The notes below the pieces were generated by a model. The model was given only the letters and a program-made list of their open reading frames with translations, was not told the origin of the DNA and searched no databases. A program made the translations under genes and the position numbers. This document shows positions 1 through 5,031 of a stretch of DNA of 5,031 nt, piece after piece. Source of the DNA: an uncultured Chloroflexota bacterium (GTDB lineage Bacteria; Chloroflexota; Chloroflexia; Chloroflexales; Roseiflexaceae); assembly GCA_903871975.1 (NCBI GenBank), contig CAIQIY010000258.1, positions 1-5,031 of the forward strand. The letters run 5' to 3'. The first letter of the stretch is position 1. Each line of letters opens with the position of its first letter.

Positions 1-465
<465 letters not shown>

Positions 466-476
466 GCTGTACGGGT

Positions 477-485
477 GAGGAGGGA
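477..485 (+). promoter_or_regulatory. Strong Shine-Dalgarno of the second permease
   Basis: GAGGAGGGA, with core GGAGG at 479-483, lies 4 nt before the ATG at 488. It is the strongest ribosome-binding match in the window. An in-frame TGA at 476-478 closes the frame just upstream, so this site and the ATG fix the start. Confidence 0.8.
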
Positions 486-487
486 GC

Positions 488-1720
488 ATGTCCACCGCTC
501 GTCTGTGGCATCTGGCGTGGCGGGATCTGGGCCGCAACCGTCGGCGCACGGGGTTCACCATCGTCGCCGTGGCGCTCGGCTTGGCGTTGCTGATGATGAC
601 CAATGCCCTGATCGCCGGCGTCGTGGACGACTCGTTGCAGAACAGTATCATGTTGCGCACCGGCCACATTCAGCTCCGTGCAGTGGACGCTCGAGATGGC
701 GACGTGAGCGTGCGCTGGCGCGATCTGCTGCTCGACCCCGAGGCGCGTGTCGCGCAGGCCGCCGCACTGCCGCACGTGCGCTCGGCGACGCCGGTGTTGT
801 GGGCTGGCGGGATGCTGGCCAGCGCCGAGGAGTCGGTCGGGCTGCAGGTGTACGGCATCGATCCCGCAGCATCGACGTATGATCAATTGCGCGCAGCGGT
901 GCAGCGAGGGCAGTTTCTGGCGTCCGACGCGCGCGATGGAGTAGCGCTTGGTGAGTCGCTCGCCGACATGTTGCATGTTGATGTCGGCGGACAGGTGCGC
1001 CTGACGATCGCTGATTCCGAGGGGATGGCGCGCGAGGCGAGCCTGACGGTGCAGGGAGTCTATGCGACTGGCATTCCGGCGTTTGATGATCATGCGGTGC
1101 TGGTACCGCTGGCGACGGTGCAACGATTGAGCGATACCAGTCGGCGCGTCAGCGCGATCGTGATCCATCTCGATGATGCGCGAGCGACGGACGAGGTCGT
1201 TGCCGCACTGGCCAGTGACGGCGTGCGCCTGCAGACCTGGGAGCAGCTCAACCAGCAGGTCATCCAGACGATGCAATCGGCGTCGGCATTCTATGTGCTT
1301 CTTGATGCGATCGTCATCCTGATCGTCGCGTCGGTCATTGTCAACACGCTGCTGATGTCGATCTTCGAGCGGCTGCGCGAGATCGGGGTCCTGCTGGCGA
1401 TCGGCATGCGTGGCCACGACGTGCTCCGGTTGATGCTGCTCGAAGCGGCGCTCCTCGGTGCCGCCGGTATTCTGGTGGGGCTGATCATCGGTGGTGTGGG
1501 CGTCACCTATCTGATGGTGATCGGCATCAGCATTGATCGATCCGTCGCAGGCGTGGCAGGTGATGCGATTGCGATCAGCAGTACCATGTATGGGCGGGTG
1601 GTCCCCGAGGTGTTTGCCGGGCTGGCGCTGGCGATGCTGGTGATCACGACGGCTGCCGCGGGGTATCCGGCGTGGTATGCAGCCCGCCTGGAGCCAGCAC
1701 GAGCATTGCGTGGACGCTGA
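488..1720 (+). CDS. ABC transporter permease, FtsX/LolE-like (complete, 410 aa)
   Basis: Second membrane subunit of the same ABC system. Its order is typical of the MacB/LolE class: a short basic cytoplasmic start (WRDLGRNRRRTG, residues 11-22), first membrane helix about 22-44, an extracytoplasmic domain about 45-265 of the MacB periplasmic-core type, then the FtsX domain with helices at about 267-290, 312-347 and 371-393. The coupling motif FERLREIGVLLAIGMRG (293-309) and the terminal PAWYAARLEPARALR (394-408) match the upstream permease almost position for position, so the pair arose by duplication. Length (about 400 residues) is normal for the family. An in-frame stop at 476-478 and a strong ribosome site fix the start. 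The 22-nt spacing from the upstream gene indicates one transcript. The extracytoplasmic domain gives no substrate; lipoprotein, lipid, peptide or macrolide-type cargo are all possible. Confidence 0.95.
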   Translation: MSTARLWHLAWRDLGRNRRRTGFTIVAVALGLALLMMTNALIAGVVDDSLQNSIMLRTGHIQLRAVDARDGDVSVRWRDLLLDPEARVAQAAALPHVRSATPVLWAGGMLASAEESVGLQVYGIDPAASTYDQLRAAVQRGQFLASDARDGVALGESLADMLHVDVGGQVRLTIADSEGMAREASLTVQGVYATGIPAFDDHAVLVPLATVQRLSDTSRRVSAIVIHLDDARATDEVVAALASDGVRLQTWEQLNQQVIQTMQSASAFYVLLDAIVILIVASVIVNTLLMSIFERLREIGVLLAIGMRGHDVLRLMLLEAALLGAAGILVGLIIGGVGVTYLMVIGISIDRSVAGVAGDAIAISSTMYGRVVPEVFAGLALAMLVITTAAAGYPAWYAARLEPARALRGR

Positions 1721-1800
1721 TGCCCGCCACGAAGCCATGTGATTCGCGATTGCGTCGGGGGCGGTGGCCATCCAGCGAGCGATATCGATGCAGCAGCGCC

Positions 1801-1822
1801 GGCGGATGCTTGCCGCATCGCC
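1801..1822 (+). terminator. Hairpin downstream of permease genes (no U-tract; doubtful terminator)
   Basis: GGC-(G bulge)-GATGC / TTGCC loop / GCATC-GCC gives eight base pairs with a one-base bulge and a 5-nt loop, 80 nt after the permease stop. No run of T follows (AGCTGCGAG), so it is not a canonical intrinsic terminator. It could be a processing or pausing element, or chance in G+C-rich DNA. Confidence 0.2.
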
Positions 1823-1863
1823 AGCTGCGAGCGCCGCGTCGGCCGAGAGACTGTACGCCATGC

Positions 1864-1892
1864 TTGACAGCGATCGGCATTGGTCGGCTTGT
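1864..1892 (+). promoter_or_regulatory. Possible promoter for the ATPase gene (perfect -35, poor -10)
   Basis: TTGACA at 1864-1869 is a perfect -35 hexamer. At 17-nt spacing the -10 would be GCTTGT (1887-1892), a poor match to TATAAT, and neighbouring spacings are no better. The site lies about 175 nt before the ATPase start, and its weak -10 overlaps the left arm of the inverted repeat at 1890-1920. Confidence 0.2.
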
Positions 1893-1920
1893 GTCAGTCG
1901 TAGCCATGCGGTGTGACACA
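1890..1920. repeat. Inverted repeat TGTGTCA-N17-TGACACA
   Basis: The arms at 1890-1896 and 1914-1920 are perfect 7-bp reverse complements separated by 17 nt. The layout fits either a two-half-site operator next to the candidate promoter or a stem with a 17-nt loop. Arms of this length can arise by chance, and no regulator gene is visible in the window. Confidence 0.3.
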
Positions 1921-2045
1921 TCGGCAGCGCCACCCGTGGCGAGCGCCCGGGTCGGTGCGGCGACGCCTGCCCCGAACGCGTCAGCGATGCGGCGCCCTCC
2001 CGATGCCGGCAGTGGCAGAACCTGGCACCGAAAGGCTGATCATTC

Positions 2046-2744
2046 ATGACAACGACCGTTCGACTTGAGCACGTCACCCGACGCTACGCCATCGGCACCG
2101 CCGAGACTCGCGCGCTCGACGACGTAAGTCTGACGATTGAGGCCGGCGAATTCACCGCACTCGTCGGCCCGTCTGGCTCGGGCAAGACAACACTGCTGCA
2201 GCTGATCGGATGCCTCGACCGACCCGATCAGGGCGTGATCACGCTGGGCGACCAAGTCGTGACGGGGCTATCGGCCGACCAGCGAGCCGACCTGCGACTC
2301 CGCAGCATTGGCTTCGTCTTTCAGTTCTTTGCGCTCGTGCCGGTACTGACGGCATTCGAGAACGTGGAATTGCCGCTGCTGCTGGCAGGCGTTGCGACGG
2401 CTGAGCGGCGCGCGCGAGTGCACGAACTGCTCGACGCGGTCGGCATCGCCGATCGGGCGAAGCATCGCCCCGACCAGTTGAGCGGCGGTGAACAACAGCG
2501 CGTCGCCATCGCGCGGGCACTGGCACCGCGGCCGCTGTTGGTTCTGGCTGATGAGCCGACGGCCAATCTGGATACCGTCAACGGGCAACAAGCGATGGAG
2601 ATCATGCAACGGCTGAATCGCGAGCGTGGCACGGCGTTCGTGTTTGCGACCCATGATCCGCGGGTGATGCACTATGCGCGACGCATCGTCGAATTGCGTG
2701 ATGGACATGTTGTCGCGGATCACTGCGAGTCAGTGCCGTCGTAA
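2046..2744 (+). CDS. ABC transporter ATP-binding protein, LolD/MacB class (232 aa)
   Basis: Cytoplasmic ATPase that would power the two FtsX-type permeases upstream. All nucleotide-binding motifs are present and intact: Walker A GPSGSGKTT (residues 41-49), Q-loop Q93 within FVFQFF, signature LSGGEQQ (145-151), Walker B LLVLADEP with catalytic E170 (164-171), D-loop ANLD (173-176) and switch histidine H203 in ATHD. FVFQFFALVPVLTAFENVELPLLLAG (in pieces, 90-115) after the Q-loop is characteristic of the LolD/MacB/FtsE-like group that pairs with FtsX-domain permeases. Length (about 230) is normal. An in-frame TGA at 2037-2039 lies just before the ATG, and AAAGG (2031-2035) ends 10 nt upstream, so the start is well fixed. 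It is separated from its permeases by an unusually long 325 nt and may have its own promoter. Family and role are secure; the name LolD is not justified without the substrate. Confidence 0.95.
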   Translation: MTTTVRLEHVTRRYAIGTAETRALDDVSLTIEAGEFTALVGPSGSGKTTLLQLIGCLDRPDQGVITLGDQVVTGLSADQRADLRLRSIGFVFQFFALVPVLTAFENVELPLLLAGVATAERRARVHELLDAVGIADRAKHRPDQLSGGEQQRVAIARALAPRPLLVLADEPTANLDTVNGQQAMEIMQRLNRERGTAFVFATHDPRVMHYARRIVELRDGHVVADHCESVPS

Positions 2745-2799
2745 GCAGCCCGTTGGCGCACGCGTTGCTGCAGGCGCGACATGGTGATTGCGTCTGGGT

Positions 2800-2814
2800 C
2801 GTGTCACCGACACG
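2800..2814 (+). terminator. Short hairpin CGTGTC-ACC-GACACG after the ATPase gene (doubtful terminator)
   Basis: A perfect 6-bp stem with a 3-nt loop starts 55 nt after the ATPase stop. No T-run follows (CGCAGCGGTG), so termination would have to be by another route. The arm contains the GTGTC/GACAC element also seen in the earlier gap, so an operator is an alternative reading. Confidence 0.22.
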
Positions 2815-2845
2815 CGCAGCGGTGCCCAAGTTCGCCACCGCGTTG

Positions 2846-2858
2846 ATGGTGCCACCAT
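2846..2858. repeat. Perfect palindrome ATGGTG-C-CACCAT
   Basis: Six-base arms flank a single central base. The element ends 2 nt upstream of the candidate -35 at 2861, a position suited to a dimeric regulator. No regulator is known for it here, and a chance origin is possible. Confidence 0.3.
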
Positions 2859-2860
2859 GA

Positions 2861-2888
2861 TTCACGACGATGCATGCTCCTCGATAAA
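2861..2888 (+). promoter_or_regulatory. Possible promoter of the THUMP methyltransferase gene
   Basis: TTCACG (2861-2866) and GATAAA (2883-2888) each match four of six bases of the sigma-70 consensus, with 16-nt spacing. GATAAA lies in one of the few A/T-rich spots of this region. Transcription would start near 2895, leaving a leader of about 97 nt that contains the inverted repeat at 2914-2927. Confidence 0.25.
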
Positions 2889-2913
2889 TCAGCCCACGGT
2901 GTGATGAGCCGCG

Positions 2914-2927
2914 TGTGACGAATCACA
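2914..2927. repeat. Inverted repeat TGTGA-CGAA-TCACA
   Basis: Perfect 5-bp arms with a 4-nt centre. The half-sites equal those of CRP/FNR-family operators, but those have 6 nt between half-sites, so a CRP-type site is not supported. As RNA it would form a small leader hairpin 64 nt before the methyltransferase start. A second copy of TGTGA lies at 2900-2904. Confidence 0.25.
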
Positions 2928-2991
2928 AGGGCGGCAATGATGAAGCCAGCCCCGGTGGTATGCATCGGGTGCGACACCATGACGAGGCACA

Positions 2992-4026
2992 ATGCTGTAT
3001 TGGTTCGAAGCCGAGATATTGCCAGGAATCGAGCCGCTGGCGCTCGCCGAGCTTCGTCGGATCGCCGATGATATCGACCACGTCGGCGCGGGGGCGGTGC
3101 GGTTCCGGTTCACAGGTGCGCTATCGACGCTGAGCACACTGCGCATGAGCACCACAATCTACGCGCTCGGCAGATTCGCCGAGCCCCGACCGCGCGCGCT
3201 GCTCGGGCACGCCAATCTGCAGCGCATCGTCGACGCCTGCCAGCACGTCCGTGCCGGGTGGCCAGCTGCGACGTTCACGACACTGCGCGTGAGCGCTGCT
3301 GGTGAGAACAGCACCGTGATGCGCCGCCTGCGCGATGAGCTGGCCGGGCAGCTCGGCCTCATCGCCACCGACGGTGACGGTGACCTGCTGGTACGCCTGC
3401 GCCGTGCTGACGATGCCGACGGCTGGGATGTCTTGATTCGCCTCACGCCCCGGCCGCTCGCCAGCCGTGCCTGGCGGCGTTGTTCACGGCCAGGTGCTCT
3501 GGCTGCGCCGCTCGCCGCGGCGATGATGGAGCTCACCGAGCCATCGCCGAGCGATGTGGTTGTGAACCTGTGCTGTGGTTCAGCCACGCTGCTGATCGAG
3601 CGTGGTGCGCGCGCACCGTGGAACACGGCATGGGGCATCGATCTGGATGCTGACGCGTTGGCATGTGCCAGCGAGAATCTGACTGCCGCCGGGATGCACG
3701 CACGCGTGCACCTGGCGGCCCACGATGCCCGTGCGTTGCCATTCGATGATGAGTATGCCTCGGTCATCTGCGCCGATCTGCCCTATGGCCGCCTGGTTGG
3801 TTCGCACCACGACAACCTGCAGCTCTACCCGGCGCTGATCACCGAAGCGGCACGCATCGCACGACCGCGGGCGCGTATGGCGCTGATATCGCACGAGGTA
3901 CGCCTGCTCGAGCAGACGCTGCAGCGGGCGGCAGCGTGGTGGCGCGTTCGTCAATGGTTGCGCGTGCGCGTCAGCGGCATGACGCCAGTGGTCGCCGTGC
4001 TCGAGCGTACCGACCATCGGGCCTGA
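2992..4026 (+). CDS. THUMP-domain RNA methyltransferase, Trm14/RlmL-like (344 aa)
   Basis: Probable S-adenosylmethionine-dependent N2-guanosine methyltransferase acting on tRNA or rRNA. The N-terminal part, about residues 1-155, is of the ferredoxin-like/THUMP type: it opens with EAEILPGIEPLALAELRRI (6-24), typical of these proteins, and covers the RNA-binding region. The C-terminal Rossmann domain, about 165-340, shows motif I VVNLCCGSATLLIERG (190-205), motif II GIDLDADALACASENL (215-230), motif III HDARALPF (244-251) and the catalytic loop ADLPYGR (261-267). The catalytic loop is normally [N/D]PPY; here the second residue is Leu (D262-L-P-Y265). Motif I has Asn in place of the usual Asp and Ala198 in place of Gly. 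The length fits archaeal/bacterial Trm14-like proteins (about 340-380) and is far shorter than two-domain RlmKL. An in-frame TGA at 2980-2982 and a GAGG at 2984-2987 support this ATG. Substrate and modified position are inferred, not shown. Confidence 0.85.
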   Translation: MLYWFEAEILPGIEPLALAELRRIADDIDHVGAGAVRFRFTGALSTLSTLRMSTTIYALGRFAEPRPRALLGHANLQRIVDACQHVRAGWPAATFTTLRVSAAGENSTVMRRLRDELAGQLGLIATDGDGDLLVRLRRADDADGWDVLIRLTPRPLASRAWRRCSRPGALAAPLAAAMMELTEPSPSDVVVNLCCGSATLLIERGARAPWNTAWGIDLDADALACASENLTAAGMHARVHLAAHDARALPFDDEYASVICADLPYGRLVGSHHDNLQLYPALITEAARIARPRARMALISHEVRLLEQTLQRAAAWWRVRQWLRVRVSGMTPVVAVLERTDHRA

Positions 4027-4034
4027 TCACCGCT

Positions 4035-5031
4035 TCATGCGCCGAGCTCCGATGCTGCAGCACGGGTGGCTGCCCGCTGTTGCTCGTGGCGGCGAATCGC
4101 CACGAGCAACACGGCGATGTCGGCAGGATTGACTCCCGCCAGGCGCCCGGCCTGCCCGATCGTGCGTGGACGCACGCGTTCAAGCACCTGGCGTGCCTCG
4201 AGGCGCAATCCGGTGATGCTCGCGATGGCGAGATCGCCAGGAATGGGATGTTGCTCCATGCGTTGCGCGCGTGCGACCTCGCGCTCCTGGCGCTCGAGAT
4301 ACCCTCCATAGCGCGCCTCGGTCTCGGCCTGTGCGACGATGTGTGCCGGCTCGTCGGGCAATTCGGTCAGGCTGCGCACGTGTGCATAGTGCACGTCGGG
4401 TCGACGCAGCAACAACGCGGCAGTCGTCTCGGACTGCAGTTCGGCGAGCCCGAGTGCGCGCAGTTGCGCGTTGACTGCCGCTGTCGGGTAGATGTGTTGC
4501 CGTTCCAATGCCGTGCGCACGCGCCCAAGCGCCGCGCGGCGTTGCTCTACCTGGTCGGCATGCGCTGCATCGATCAATCCAAGCCGTGCGGCATGCGGCG
4601 CCAGCCGTAGATCAGCCGTGTCGTGCCGCAGCAACAGGCGATGCTCGGCGCGCGATGTGAACATGCGATACGGCTCGTGCAGCGCCTTCGTCACCAAATC
4701 ATCGACCAGCACGCCGAGGTATGCCTCGTCGCGGCGCAGAATGAGGGGGGCACGCCCTTGCAACCAGCAGGCCGCATTGATGCCCGCGAGCAACCCCTGC
4801 GCGGCGGCTTCTTCGTAGCCGGTCGTGCCGTTGATCTGACCGGCGAGAAACAGGCCGTCGAGGCGGCGCGCCGCGAGCGTCGCCGTCAGTTCGCCGGCTG
4901 CAATCGCATCATATTCGATGGCATAGCCGGGGCGCATCAGCTCGACGCGTCGCAACGCCGGGATGCTCCGCAGCATGGCCCATTGGACATCCTCGGGGAG
5001 CGACGTGTTGCATCCCTGGACGTACACCTCG
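4035..5031 (-). CDS. mnmG: tRNA uridine-5-carboxymethylaminomethyl modification enzyme MnmG, C-terminal half (start outside window)
   Basis: MnmG (GidA) is the FAD-dependent partner of the GTPase MnmE; together they install the (carboxymethyl)aminomethyl group on wobble U34 of certain tRNAs in the cytoplasm. The visible 332 codons are about half of the usual 620-650 residues. The frame stays open to the window edge (E-V-Y-V-Q-G...), so the GTG at 5027 is an internal valine codon. Counting from that Val, the fragment shows TSLPEDVQ (8-15), MRPGYAIEYD (31-40), the GidA signature LAGQINGTTGYEEAAAQG (61-78), EAYLGVLVDDL (101-111), EPYRMFTSRAEHRLLLRHD (118-136), and the C-terminal MnmE-binding part with YGGYLERQ (240-247), RPRTIGQAGRLAGVNPADI (286-304). 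Usual Tyr in SRAEYR is His, and DYxxIxGLS is replaced by LAIASITGLR (266-275). The stop TGA is at 4035-4037. It converges on the methyltransferase gene with 8 nt between. Confidence 0.97.
   Translation of the reverse strand, partial: EVYVQGCNTSLPEDVQWAMLRSIPALRRVELMRPGYAIEYDAIAAGELTATLAARRLDGLFLAGQINGTTGYEEAAAQGLLAGINAACWLQGRAPLILRRDEAYLGVLVDDLVTKALHEPYRMFTSRAEHRLLLRHDTADLRLAPHAARLGLIDAAHADQVEQRRAALGRVRTALERQHIYPTAAVNAQLRALGLAELQSETTAALLLRRPDVHYAHVRSLTELPDEPAHIVAQAETEARYGGYLERQEREVARAQRMEQHPIPGDLAIASITGLRLEARQVLERVRPRTIGQAGRLAGVNPADIAVLLVAIRRHEQQRAATRAAASELGA

Larger units (their letters stand above)
1721..2045. other. 325-nt stretch without a convincing gene, inside the ABC cluster
   Basis: I read all three forward frames and the reverse-strand open frames. 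None gives a recognisable protein. The only short forward frame with a faintly protein-like composition is 1788-1916 (42 codons from ATG), without a ribosome site. The stretch holds a bulged hairpin (1801-1822), a TTGACA hexamer (1864-1869) and a TGTGTCA/TGACACA inverted repeat (1890-1920). It may carry a terminator-like attenuator and a separate promoter for the ATPase, or be the remains of a lost gene; the sequence does not decide. Confidence 0.6.
2745..2991. other. 247-nt intergenic stretch with three short inverted repeats
   Basis: No convincing gene is present. A forward frame ending at 2860 reads like protein for some 35 codons but has no ATG and no ribosome site. The stretch contains inverted repeats at 2800-2814, 2846-2858 and 2914-2927 and a weak promoter candidate at 2861-2888, and is most simply the terminator/promoter region between the ABC cluster and the methyltransferase gene. 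Confidence 0.55.

Noticed and set aside
2702..2860. Forward frame through the second gap reading SPLAHALLQARHGDCVWVV...
   Set aside because: No ATG, no ribosome site, overlaps the ATPase 3' end in another frame and matches nothing I recognise.
2602..2865. Minus-strand frame beginning MNHGGTINAVANLGTAARVGD, with a faint PAAR-like look
   Set aside because: Only about 40 codons lie outside the ATPase gene; the rest is antisense to it, and the resemblance is to a few residues only.
2914..2927. CRP/FNR-type operator
   Set aside because: Half-sites match TGTGA/TCACA but the centre is 4 nt instead of 6, so the geometry is wrong.
3936..4610. Forward-strand 224-codon frame over the methyltransferase 3' end and mnmG
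   Set aside because: It is antisense to the highly conserved MnmG signature region and overlaps the methyltransferase in another frame; no protein family is recognisable.
5025..5027. GTG as start codon of the minus-strand gene
   Set aside because: The frame continues to the window edge (Glu codon upstream) and the sequence here corresponds to the middle of MnmG, so this is an internal valine.

Overview
The window (roughly 60-65% G+C by eye) comes from a bacterial chromosome and reads as ordinary housekeeping and transport territory. I found no phage, insertion sequence, CRISPR array, tRNA, rRNA or toxin-antitoxin module. The host cannot be fixed from this sequence. The mnmG gene shows it is a bacterium (or derives from one). 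The combination of G+C content, a stand-alone THUMP methyltransferase of the Trm14/RlmL type and the variant MnmG motif 'SRAEHRLLLRHD' makes me lean weakly to Chloroflexota; this is an impression, not a search result.

Layout. Positions 1-465 (+) hold the C-terminal end of an FtsX/LolE-type ABC permease whose start lies outside the window. After 22 nt comes a complete paralogous permease (488-1720, +) with a strong Shine-Dalgarno. A 325-nt stretch without a convincing gene follows (1721-2045); it contains a hairpin and a TGTGTCA/TGACACA inverted repeat. Next is the matching ATPase (2046-2744, +), of the LolD/MacB class. A 247-nt non-coding stretch (2745-2991) with three short inverted repeats and a weak promoter candidate precedes a THUMP-domain RNA methyltransferase (2992-4026, +). 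Eight nucleotides beyond it, and convergent with it, is the C-terminal half of mnmG (4035-5031, -), which runs off the right edge.

How the genes work together. The two permeases and the ATPase most likely make one heteromeric type VII-like (MacB/LolCDE-fold) ABC system: two different FtsX-type membrane subunits with an ATPase dimer. Its substrate cannot be read from the sequence. The methyltransferase and MnmG both act on RNA (MnmG certainly on tRNA wobble U34, the methyltransferase probably on a guanosine of tRNA or rRNA), but they lie on opposite strands and are not an operon.

Nothing here is convincingly a new system. The points most worth checking are the variant catalytic motifs of the methyltransferase, the long structured gap inside the ABC gene cluster, and the inverted repeats ahead of the methyltransferase.
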